Source: Lachnospiraceae bacterium
Lineage (GTDB): Bacteria > Bacillota > Clostridia > Lachnospirales > Lachnospiraceae
Assembly: GCA_024698705.1 (NCBI GenBank)
Contig: JAILQX010000025.1
Span: 20,925 to 84,924 of the forward strand
Length of the DNA: 64,000 bases
Reading direction: 5' to 3'
This document shows, piece by piece, positions 9,091 to 17,443 of the stretch. Made by a program: the position numbers and the translations under genes. Under the pieces are notes generated by a model, which worked only from the letters and a program-made list of their open reading frames with translations, was not told the DNA's origin and searched no databases. The first letter of the stretch is position 1, and the number at the start of each line of letters is the position of its first letter.

Positions 9091-9723
9091 TTAAGCATTG
9101 CCGATATGTTCCGCCACCGCATAGCAATAACCTTCCTCTTCCCAGAGTCTGAAACGATAATCGTCAGCTGCTACGCCCGGTGCATCACATAACACAACTT
9201 TGTTATCATCGATCTTAAATACAGCCTTATCTATAGGATATGCAAGACCTTTACCGACGGCCTTGATAAAGCTCTCCTTTAATACCCACAGTTTTGTGAG
9301 GTAAATATCACGCTCTTCGCCGGACAGCTGCTCTATCCCTTCAAGCTCTTCTCCTCCAAAGAAACGCCTTGCGATCTTAAGCGAACATCTGCCGACAGCT
9401 TCCACATCGCATCCGACCTCATGATCGGCCATGACAAGCAAAACCCTGTTGCCCGAATGAGAGATATTGTGATCGATACCGGCTGCTCCCATGATCCGTG
9501 GCTTGCCGTTTGCATCCGTTTCGACACGTCCGTCATACACTACGTTGCATTCCTTACATGCCTTCCTTAACAGGTCTTCCGCTGCAAGCGATCTCATCTT
9601 ATCTTCCATGCCCTTAAGCCTGTCGGTCTTTTTCTTCCTGTATCCGGCAGCCTGCATGTAGCTTTCGTTAAATCTGTTTTCATCCTTTAGCTCATCGGTC
9701 CGTGAAGTATATATTCTTATCAT
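9091..9723 (-). CDS. 4'-phosphopantetheinyl transferase (Sfp type)
   Basis: 210 residues. Sfp-family motifs: NISHSGNRVLLVMAD, GCDVEAVGR (Mg2+-binding Asp and Glu) and LWVLKESFIKAVGKGL. It transfers phosphopantetheine from CoA to carrier proteins. The Sfp type usually serves NRPS/PKS or secondary acyl carriers, but no such genes lie in this window. Its start overlaps the stop of rsgA (ATGA), so it is translationally coupled to a housekeeping gene. That makes a general carrier-protein role possible. Confidence 0.9.
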   Translation of the reverse strand: MIRIYTSRTDELKDENRFNESYMQAAGYRKKKTDRLKGMEDKMRSLAAEDLLRKACKECNVVYDGRVETDANGKPRIMGAAGIDHNISHSGNRVLLVMADHEVGCDVEAVGRCSLKIARRFFGGEELEGIEQLSGEERDIYLTKLWVLKESFIKAVGKGLAYPIDKAVFKIDDNKVVLCDAPGVAADDYRFRLWEEEGYCYAVAEHIGNA

Positions 9724-10619
9724 CTTCTGCTGTTCTTATCCTCACATTCTCCGAGAAGCTGAAGGTAGTTTTCATATCTTACCCTGCTGATAAGTCCCTT
9801 ATCTACCGCTTCCTTCACGGCACAGCCGGGTTCGTTGCGATGAATGCAGTCATCAAACCTGCATGCACCGGCGTATTCATCAAACTCATGATAATGATCC
9901 TTAAGATCATCCTTCGTCACATCAAAGAGAGAAAGAGATGAAAATCCGGGTGTGTCAAGTATGTACGAGTCCTCATCCAGTGCTATCAGTTCACTGTGCC
10001 TCGTTGTATGTCTGCCTCGTTCGATCCTGTCGGAAATAACTCCCGTCTCCATCACGACCTTTGGCTGTAAAAGATTGATTATGGATGATTTGCCTACTCC
10101 GCTCGGTCCTGCGACCGTCGTTGTCTTTCCCTTAAGATATCCCGAAAGTTCCGAGATGTTGGTACCGTTTACCGCTGACGTAAATATGATCGGATATCCT
10201 GCCTTCTCATATATGTTCTTGATGTCCTTAAGCCTCTCATCTTCTGCAAGATCCTTTTTGTTAAACACAAGAAGACAGGGGATATCGTTCTGCTGCATCA
10301 GTATCAGAAAACGGTCAAGGAGATTGTAATTGGGTTCGGGCTTCACAGATGCAAATATGACTAATGCCTGGTCGACATTAGCCACATTGGGACGTATAAT
10401 GCTGTTCTTTCGATCGAGAATGCGCACGATATTGCCCGTTTTGCTATCCTCATCGATGACGTCCATCTCACAGTCATCACCCACAAGGGGTTTCTCGTGA
10501 TTCTTTCTGAAGACGCCCTTAGCCTTACACTCATATATGTTCTGCGCATCCTTATGTGTGTCATCGCTGACATGCACATAATAGAATCCCGCAATTCCTT
10601 TTACGATCTTTCCGTGCAT
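9720..10619 (-). CDS. rsgA: Ribosome small subunit-dependent GTPase A
   Basis: 299 residues. It has an N-terminal OB fold and a circularly permuted GTPase: NKKD (G4) comes before the P-loop GPSGVGKSS, then DTPGF (G3). The C-terminal zinc-binding domain has CRFDDCIHRNEPGC. RsgA matures the 30S subunit. It lies 17 nt downstream of the PASTA kinase gene, the conserved Firmicute neighbourhood. Confidence 0.97.
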   Translation of the reverse strand: MHGKIVKGIAGFYYVHVSDDTHKDAQNIYECKAKGVFRKNHEKPLVGDDCEMDVIDEDSKTGNIVRILDRKNSIIRPNVANVDQALVIFASVKPEPNYNLLDRFLILMQQNDIPCLLVFNKKDLAEDERLKDIKNIYEKAGYPIIFTSAVNGTNISELSGYLKGKTTTVAGPSGVGKSSIINLLQPKVVMETGVISDRIERGRHTTRHSELIALDEDSYILDTPGFSSLSLFDVTKDDLKDHYHEFDEYAGACRFDDCIHRNEPGCAVKEAVDKGLISRVRYENYLQLLGECEDKNSRR

Positions 10620-10636
10620 ATTTTCGCCGTTTCGTA

Positions 10637-12802
10637 TTATTCCTCTGTAAATTTAACGGATCTCTTGACCGATCTTTCCTCGGATCTGGCTTCGGTCACG
10701 ACTCTGTTACCGTCTGCATCGATCTCCTCTGTCCCGGGGATATCCACATTATAGACAATGGTTATGACTCCGTCGCCGCTTCCTGTGATACCCGTGATGT
10801 TCATTGAAACAGGGAACGATGTGACAGTTTCTCTCTTGAGTTCAAGTCCTTCAAGCGTTGAAAGGATGACCGTAGCTTCACTTCCTGCCTTGTATTCACT
10901 GTCTTCGTTTCCGGGGCTTTCTATATTGCCTACAAAGAAGTATACCTTCTCGCCTGTTCCCGTACTGATCCTGATGTCAACCTTTGTACCGCTGTTGACG
11001 ATAACATCGGCTGCATATGACTGATAGCATACCTTGTCTATCATTGCCGGATCGGGGTCGGTAGCTTCCGTTACCGCACCTACCTGAAGTCCGTGCTCTA
11101 TAAGTACTGCAGTGGCATCCATCTCACTCATACCGATAAGGCTCGGTACCTTGACCTCTATGACTTCCGTTCCCGTACTTACCGTAAGAACGATCGTATC
11201 CTCTCTCTCTGCCTTGTCTCCGGCCTTCGGTGTCTGATCGACTATATTGCCCTTCTCCACCGTATCGGAGCTGGCCTGTACCTTTTCTATCTTCTTGAAG
11301 CCTGCTTTGTTTAACTTGGCAACCGCTTCCGCATATGACAGATTTGATACATCGGGAACCTCGACTAGCTTTGAATCCTTTTCATCTCCCTGTGTGGGTT
11401 CCGCTGTTGCGGAAGGTGTTATCTCTATATCGTCCGCAATGACTTCCTCTTCGGGTTTGTCAAATAAGAACAACCCGAAATGTCTTCCGACAAAGAATAT
11501 TATGAGTAATCCGATGATAACGGCTGCAATAACTGCAAGGACCGTTGTGAGTCTTTCCATGAACTCATCATGTGTATCATCGATCTCTTCATACTCCGCG
11601 CCTTTTCTTCTTGTATCCGCAGGCTGAACGCGTTTCTTTCTGCCTGCCTGCACATTTACCGGCTGCTTCTTAGCCGGAACGGGTTTGCGCTTTTTAGCGC
11701 TTGTGGGCTTTGCCTGCTTAGTTGCAGCCTGTTTTGCCGCTGCCTGCTTTGCCGCTTTTGACGGCTGCTGTTTGCTTCCCTGCTTGGGCGGTCTGGCTTT
11801 GCCCTGCTGCTTCTTTACCGGCACTGTACCTGCCTTAGCTGCCGCCTCATTGGTACGCATGTGTATCTGATCCGCTTCGGTGATACGTCCGGTACGGTTC
11901 TTTATCTCTCTTATGTCCCCTTCGGTAGCGATCCTTGTACGCGATTCCTCTTCGGGGTCTACTATCTTAACGAAGTCCTCATCGGGCTTCATAAGTGATT
12001 TCTTAAGATCGTCGATGAGCTCGGCCATGTTCTGATATCTTCTGTCCGGACTCTTCTGTGTACATTTGAATACGATCTGTTCCACGCTGATCGGGATCTC
12101 GGCCACATACTCTCTCGGCGAAGGCATGGGCTCCTGTATATGCTTGATAGCGATCGCAACGGTCGTCTCACCGTTAAACGGCACACGTCCGGTAAGCATC
12201 TCAAACATTGTGATACCGAGACTGTAGATATCACTCTTCTCATCGGAGAATCCGCCTCTTGCCTGCTCAGGTGATGTGTAATGCACCGAACCCATAACGT
12301 TCGAGGTGATTGTGTTGGAACTTACTGCCTTTGCGATACCGAAGTCAGTAACCTTAACCTTTCCTTCCTTTGAGATCATGATATTCTGGGGCTTGATATC
12401 CCTGTGAATGATATGATTGTTATGTGCGGCTTCTATACCCATGGAAACCTGTATTGCTATGCTTATGGTCTCCTTGATGGACAGTCTGGCCTTCTTTTCT
12501 ATATATTTCTTGAGGGTGATACCTTCGACCAGTTCCATGACGATATAGTATATGCCGCCCTCTTCGCCGACATCATACACATTGACGATATTAGGGTGCA
12601 TCATACCTGCTGCCGCCTGGGCCTCGGTACGGAATTTTGATACAAAATTTGCATTTTCCGAAAATTCCTGCTTAAGCACCTTTACGGCTACAAAACGGTT
12701 TAATTTGCCGTCTTTGGCTTTATATACATCCGACATGCCGCCGGTCCCGATTTTTTCAAGGATTTCGTAGCGATCTCCTATTACCATCCCGATCTTTATC
12801 AT
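10637..12802 (-). CDS. prkC: PASTA domain Ser/Thr protein kinase (PrkC/Stk1 family)
   Basis: 721 residues. The kinase domain covers about 1-275: GTGGMSDVYKA, VAVKVLK, HRDIKPQNIMI and TDFGIAKA are intact. A long Lys/Ala/Gln-rich cytoplasmic linker (about 320-400) precedes one membrane helix (about 415-440). Outside there are two recognisable PASTA repeats (VPDVSNLSYAEAV and VPSLIGMSEMDA) and a divergent C-terminal domain. It senses muropeptides or lipid II and controls growth and division. Its phosphatase partner lies just upstream. The strongly basic low-complexity linker is longer than usual. Confidence 0.95.
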   Translation of the reverse strand: MIKIGMVIGDRYEILEKIGTGGMSDVYKAKDGKLNRFVAVKVLKQEFSENANFVSKFRTEAQAAAGMMHPNIVNVYDVGEEGGIYYIVMELVEGITLKKYIEKKARLSIKETISIAIQVSMGIEAAHNNHIIHRDIKPQNIMISKEGKVKVTDFGIAKAVSSNTITSNVMGSVHYTSPEQARGGFSDEKSDIYSLGITMFEMLTGRVPFNGETTVAIAIKHIQEPMPSPREYVAEIPISVEQIVFKCTQKSPDRRYQNMAELIDDLKKSLMKPDEDFVKIVDPEEESRTRIATEGDIREIKNRTGRITEADQIHMRTNEAAAKAGTVPVKKQQGKARPPKQGSKQQPSKAAKQAAAKQAATKQAKPTSAKKRKPVPAKKQPVNVQAGRKKRVQPADTRRKGAEYEEIDDTHDEFMERLTTVLAVIAAVIIGLLIIFFVGRHFGLFLFDKPEEEVIADDIEITPSATAEPTQGDEKDSKLVEVPDVSNLSYAEAVAKLNKAGFKKIEKVQASSDTVEKGNIVDQTPKAGDKAEREDTIVLTVSTGTEVIEVKVPSLIGMSEMDATAVLIEHGLQVGAVTEATDPDPAMIDKVCYQSYAADVIVNSGTKVDIRISTGTGEKVYFFVGNIESPGNEDSEYKAGSEATVILSTLEGLELKRETVTSFPVSMNITGITGSGDGVITIVYNVDIPGTEEIDADGNRVVTEARSEERSVKRSVKFTEE

Positions 12803-12858
12803 CTGTTTCCCATATCTTTCTCCGCGATCCCGTCAAGGGCCGAGGGTGTTACTCCTAT

Positions 12859-13599
12859 TCAGTCATTATCAGCAAACGGCTCGACAAGAACAACAGCTAT
12901 ATTGTCCTTACCTCCGTTGTTATTGGCTGCTTTCACAAGGCTCTCCGCCTTCTCCGCGATATCTCTCTGTCCCTGCATGATCATACGGATCTCCTCATCC
13001 TCTATCATGTTGCTGAGTCCGTCTGAACACATCAGTATCACGTCATCTTTATTAAGTGTAAGTTCAAAAAAATCAACATCAACATCATCAAGCGCACCTA
13101 TGGCTCTGGTGATGATATTCTTATCCGGGTGTGTTCTCGCAAGTTCGCGTTTGAGCCCGCCCATACGTACCATCTCTTCAACGAGTGAATGGTCTCTGGT
13201 TATCTGCTTTATCTCTCTGTCATTGATTATGTAGAGCCTGCTGTCTCCGACATTGGCTACACAGAGTTTGTCTCCGTCGATCGTAGCAGCCACGACCGTC
13301 GTTCCCATACCGTTGAGTTCGGCTTCCTCTTCGGATTTCCGACGTATGTGGGAATTGGCGCTCTTTATAGCCTTCTCAAGAACAAATACCGGTGATTCGT
13401 CATCAGACTTGCTTATCTCGTCCACAATGGTTTCGATCGTATACCTTGAAGCATAATCCCCCGCATTGTGTCCTCCCATACCGTCAGCTACCATGAACAG
13501 ATTCGGCAGATGACCGACCGCCACTTCCGACGTATACACATAATCCTGATTGAGTTTTCTTCTTTTACCTATGTCGGTAATAGAAAATGTCTTTAGCAT
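12859..13599 (-). CDS. PP2C-family Ser/Thr phosphatase (Stp1/PrpC type)
   Basis: 246 residues. PP2C metal motifs: RKLNQD, ADGMGGHNAG, MCSDGLSN and KDNIAVVLVE. It removes phosphate from PrkC and its substrates. The track ORF starts at a TTG, but GGGGAG lies 6 nt before the ATG at 13599, giving the usual MLKTFSITDIG start. It lies directly upstream of prkC, as in most Firmicutes. Confidence 0.95.
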   Translation of the reverse strand: MLKTFSITDIGKRRKLNQDYVYTSEVAVGHLPNLFMVADGMGGHNAGDYASRYTIETIVDEISKSDDESPVFVLEKAIKSANSHIRRKSEEEAELNGMGTTVVAATIDGDKLCVANVGDSRLYIINDREIKQITRDHSLVEEMVRMGGLKRELARTHPDKNIITRAIGALDDVDVDFFELTLNKDDVILMCSDGLSNMIEDEEIRMIMQGQRDIAEKAESLVKAANNNGGKDNIAVVLVEPFADND

Positions 13600-13687
13600 A
13601 TTCTTCTCCCCAGTTGTCAATTCGGCTAATGCCTCTAACTGTCCGGATAGCTGTTAAACGCAACAAAAGTAAGTTTACCGCCGATCA

Positions 13688-14722
13688 TCAGATATCACCG
13701 GTAAGCTTACGTCGTCTTAACTGTCCGCAGGCACCATCAATGTCCTGCCCCATTTCCCTTCTAATAGTAACATTTATTCCATTTTTTTCAAGTTTATTTT
13801 TAAATGCAAGGATTGCTTCCCTGCTCCCCCGTCTGTAATCACGCTCCTTGACGGGGTTCACCGGAATGAGATTGATGTGAGCCGAAACTCTTGCTGCAAG
13901 TTCCGACAATAATTCCGCATCCTTCAAAGAATCATTTACTCCCGCCACAAGGCTGTATTCGAAGGTTATCCTGCGACCTGTGCATTTGTGATAATATTCG
14001 CAGGCCTCCATGAGTTCCTCTATCGTATAGCTGTTTGCTATGGGCATCAGTTCCCTTCGCTTTTCGTCCGTTGCAGCATGAAGTGACAATGCCAGTGTGA
14101 TCGCCAGCTTCTTCTTTGCGAGTTCCCTCATCTTGGGAACGATCCCGCATGTTGAAACGGTTATATTACGGCCGCTTATGTTCAGTCCGTCCTTGCATGT
14201 CAGCAATTCTATGAACTTAAGCAGGTTATCGAAATTGTCCATGGGTTCACCTATACCCATAACGACCACATTGCTTATACGCTCTTTCATGTAATGCTGT
14301 ATGGCATAGATCTGGTCGAGCATCTCCGACGGTGTGAGACTTCTCTCCAGTCCGTCAATTGTGGAAGCACAGAACCTGCAGCCCATCCTGCAGCCTATCT
14401 GTGAGGAAATGCATACGCTGTTCCCATGCTTATATCTCATAAATACACTCTCAACAAAATTGCCGTCACCGAGCGCAAATAAAAACTTCTTTGTTCCGTC
14501 AAGCTTCGATTCCTGAAGATCCGCTATCTCAAGTGAGGTATAGATACACTCCTTCCCAAACAGCTCTTTCACGGATCCGGGAATATTGGTCATTTCATCA
14601 TATGACCTTGCCAGCTTTACGTGCATCCAGTCATATATCTGGTCTGCCCTGAATGACTGAAGCCCAAATTTCTTTATATACTCTTTTAATTCATTCTTTG
14701 AAAGTGATTTTATGTCAACCAT
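13688..14722 (-). CDS. rlmN: 23S rRNA (A2503-C2) / tRNA (A37-C2) methyltransferase
   Basis: 344 residues. It is a radical SAM enzyme with CRMGCRFC and the methyl-carrier Cys in GACGQLR near the C-terminus. The SLHAATDEKRR block is also typical. The ATG at 14722 is preferred over the TTG just before it; GGAG lies about 8 nt upstream. It overlaps the end of rsmB by 8 nt. Confidence 0.97.
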   Translation of the reverse strand: MVDIKSLSKNELKEYIKKFGLQSFRADQIYDWMHVKLARSYDEMTNIPGSVKELFGKECIYTSLEIADLQESKLDGTKKFLFALGDGNFVESVFMRYKHGNSVCISSQIGCRMGCRFCASTIDGLERSLTPSEMLDQIYAIQHYMKERISNVVVMGIGEPMDNFDNLLKFIELLTCKDGLNISGRNITVSTCGIVPKMRELAKKKLAITLALSLHAATDEKRRELMPIANSYTIEELMEACEYYHKCTGRRITFEYSLVAGVNDSLKDAELLSELAARVSAHINLIPVNPVKERDYRRGSREAILAFKNKLEKNGINVTIRREMGQDIDGACGQLRRRKLTGDI

Positions 14723-15989
14723 CAATGCGCTCCAGTTTTGCTATAAAAAATCCTCCGTTGTCATCACACGGATAATAGGTTTTCTCTTCCAGAAGCTTAA
14801 ACGGGTGATTATCAATTATATATCTCACCCTCTCTTCATTTTCGGCTTTGCGAAGCGTACAGGTCGAATAGATCATGATACCGCCCTTCTTCACATAGTT
14901 CCACACACTGTCAACTATCTGGCGCTGCAGCTTTTCCAAGGAATCCCATGATTCCTTTGATGCATTGAGCTTTATATCGGGCTTTCTGCTCATCACTCCG
15001 AGTCCCGAACACGGAACATCCGCAAGCAGGACATCTGCCTTTTCACAGGCCGTTTCATCAAATACGGTGGCATCCCACACCTTTACACTGATGTTATCCG
15101 CCCTCATCCTTTTTATATTCTCTTCTATGAGTCCGGTCTTATATGCGCTTATGTCTCTTGCTTCGACTATAGCACCCTTGCTGACCGCATGAAGACTCTT
15201 CCCTCCCGGGGCAGCGCATACATCTATGACCTTGTCACCTTTTTTTATGCCCGCACATTCACATACCATCATACTGGCTATGTCCTGAACGGCATAAAGT
15301 CCTTCCTTAAAGCATGCTAACCTGTCGAGTCCTTCCGTACCCGTAAGTTCGTATGCATATGATAATGCCGCGTTCCTGAAAACTATGTTCTCACGCTTCC
15401 ATTCACCCGTTATCTTCTCAACATCCGCATCGATTATATCTTCTCTGATCCTTACGAACAAATGGCTTTCCTTCAAACTCTCCTCAAGGATCTTTTCCGC
15501 TATCTCATTTCCGTAATCCTTTATGAGGCTGTCTTCTATGAGCTTCGGGACCGAATATCTTATCTCGTGATCGTTATAGTCTATATTGGCTTTCTCTGCC
15601 GATATCTTTCTTAAAACGGCATTGACAAATCCCGCGAGACTTGCAAACTTATGCTTCTTTGCCAGCTTAACGGCTTCATCGATTGCTGCCCTGTCAGGAA
15701 CTCTGTCCATGTACAGTATCTGATACACGCTCATACGCATCAGGCATCTTATGAACGGCTTCATTTTGGCAGCCTTTACACTTGAATAGGTATCTATTGA
15801 GTGATCGATGCTTATAAGGCGTTCCATGGTCCCTGTGAACACACGCCTTATCCAGGCTCTGTCAGATTCCGGTATGTAGTTGTATTTGTCCAAAACCTGT
15901 TTCAAAAGAATATGGCTGTGGGTGCCTGTACGCACAACTTCAAGTAACATCTCCACAACCATCTCTCTTATGTTTATCTTATTGTCCAT
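14715..15989 (-). CDS. rsmB: 16S rRNA (cytosine(967)-C(5))-methyltransferase
   Basis: 424 residues. An N-terminal NusB-like RNA-binding domain (about 1-140) is followed by a Rossmann methyltransferase domain: DVCAAPGGKS (SAM site), DVPCSGLGVMSRKP and the catalytic STCTLRKAENE. Both Cys residues used by m5C RNA methyltransferases are present. It lies between fmt and rlmN, as in many Firmicutes. Confidence 0.97.
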   Translation of the reverse strand: MDNKINIREMVVEMLLEVVRTGTHSHILLKQVLDKYNYIPESDRAWIRRVFTGTMERLISIDHSIDTYSSVKAAKMKPFIRCLMRMSVYQILYMDRVPDRAAIDEAVKLAKKHKFASLAGFVNAVLRKISAEKANIDYNDHEIRYSVPKLIEDSLIKDYGNEIAEKILEESLKESHLFVRIREDIIDADVEKITGEWKRENIVFRNAALSYAYELTGTEGLDRLACFKEGLYAVQDIASMMVCECAGIKKGDKVIDVCAAPGGKSLHAVSKGAIVEARDISAYKTGLIEENIKRMRADNISVKVWDATVFDETACEKADVLLADVPCSGLGVMSRKPDIKLNASKESWDSLEKLQRQIVDSVWNYVKKGGIMIYSTCTLRKAENEERVRYIIDNHPFKLLEEKTYYPCDDNGGFFIAKLERIDG

Positions 15990-16001
15990 TGTCTGTTCAT
16001 A

Positions 16002-16931
16002 TCATCCCAGTCTGTCTCCGGGATCCATCTTATAACCAAGCAGAAACGCTGAGGTCTCCATCCGCTTTTTCCCTTCCAGCTGTAGCTCGGTGATCCGCAG
16101 GGCTCCGCATTTGCATGCTACGACCAGCCCCTTTTTGTCCGCTTCTATGATGGTGCCGGGATCTTTGTACTGTCCCTCGACCACATCTGCTTTCCAGATC
16201 TTAAGCTGCTTTCCGTCCTTATATGTATAGGCACCCGGCCATGAATTGAGTCCCCTTACATATCTCTCCAGGATCACGGCGTCTTTGTTCCAGTCGATCT
16301 CTCCCATTTCCTTGGTGAGCATCTTTGCATAACTGCTCTTACTGTCATCCTGTTTAACAGGCTTCAGTTTACCCTGTTCGATGAGCGGTATGGCCTTAAC
16401 TATCGCTTGCGCTCCCAGTCTGCTCAATCTGTTAAACAGTGATTCTCCGGTATCATCATCCGCTATGACTATCTTCTCACTCATCAATATGTCTCCGGTG
16501 TCCAAGCCCACATCCATCTTCATGATGGTAACGCCCGTCTCCTTAAGGCCGTCAAGTATGGCCCACTGTATGGGAGCCGCACCTCTGTAGGCCGGCAACA
16601 GCGATGCATGTATATTGACACATCCGAGACGCGGCATGTCGAGCACTTCCTTAGGAAGTATCTGTCCGAAAGCAGCCACTATGAACAGATCCGCCGGATA
16701 GGCCCTCAGTTCTTCTATCGCTTCCGGCTGTCTCAGTCTTACCGGCTGAAGGACATCTATACCATGCCTTAAGGCACACTCCTTGACCGGTGACATGGCT
16801 ATCGACTTTCCTCTGCCTTTCTGTCTGTCAGGCTGGGTCACAACTGCCGCCACTTCGTATCCCGCCGCTATGACAGCTTCAAGCGCTTCCGCCGCAAAAT
16901 CAGGCGTCCCCATAAATACTATTCGCATCAT
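16002..16931 (-). CDS. fmt: Methionyl-tRNA formyltransferase
   Basis: 309 residues. It has an N-terminal formyltransferase fold with MGTPDFAAEAL, HASLLPAYRGAAPIQWA (catalytic His) and the loop MDVGLDTGDIL, then a C-terminal OB-like tRNA-binding domain. Two tandem ATGs are possible (16931 and 16928); GAGGG fits the second slightly better. It overlaps def by a few bases. It formylates initiator Met-tRNA, and def removes that formyl group later. Confidence 0.97.
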   Translation of the reverse strand: MMRIVFMGTPDFAAEALEAVIAAGYEVAAVVTQPDRQKGRGKSIAMSPVKECALRHGIDVLQPVRLRQPEAIEELRAYPADLFIVAAFGQILPKEVLDMPRLGCVNIHASLLPAYRGAAPIQWAILDGLKETGVTIMKMDVGLDTGDILMSEKIVIADDDTGESLFNRLSRLGAQAIVKAIPLIEQGKLKPVKQDDSKSSYAKMLTKEMGEIDWNKDAVILERYVRGLNSWPGAYTYKDGKQLKIWKADVVEGQYKDPGTIIEADKKGLVVACKCGALRITELQLEGKKRMETSAFLLGYKMDPGDRLG

Positions 16932-17416
16932 TTTCCCTCGTCCGCAGATTCATCAGCGACCACGTCGCGCAGTTCTCCTATAACCTTTTCCGTATACATC
17001 TTTCCGTCAAGGTGATCGATCTCATGCAATATGCATCTTGCCAGCAATTCCGTCCCTTCTATGATCTGCTCTTTCATATCGGTATCGTAATATCTGACCT
17101 TTACATAGTTAGGTCTGGTCACATCACCGCATTTGCCGGGAACGCTCAAACACCCCTCCTGTCCCGTCTGCTCCCCGCTTGTTTCGAGTACCTTGGGATT
17201 GATCATTGCGATAGGATCCTCATATGTGACATCAACAACACATATTCTTTTGAGTATGCCCACCTGCGGTGCCGCAAGTCCGACACCGTTTGCATCATAC
17301 ATAGTGTCAAACATATCCTCGATAAGCTGTTTTATACGCGGTGTGACCTCTTTGACCTCCTTGCATACCTTGTTTAGTACCGGGTCTCCGTAGACCCTTA
17401 TCTGTCTGAGTGCCAT
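16928..17416 (-). CDS. def: Peptide deformylase
   Basis: 162 residues with all three deformylase motifs: GVGLAAPQVG, EGCLSVPG and HEIDHL (metal-binding Cys and two His). It removes the N-formyl group from nascent proteins. The ATG follows GGAGGAGA. It is the normal length, and it is coupled to fmt. Confidence 0.98.
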   Translation of the reverse strand: MALRQIRVYGDPVLNKVCKEVKEVTPRIKQLIEDMFDTMYDANGVGLAAPQVGILKRICVVDVTYEDPIAMINPKVLETSGEQTGQEGCLSVPGKCGDVTRPNYVKVRYYDTDMKEQIIEGTELLARCILHEIDHLDGKMYTEKVIGELRDVVADESADEGK

Positions 17417-17443
17417 ATCTCTCCTCCACCGGTCTTGTGTTCA

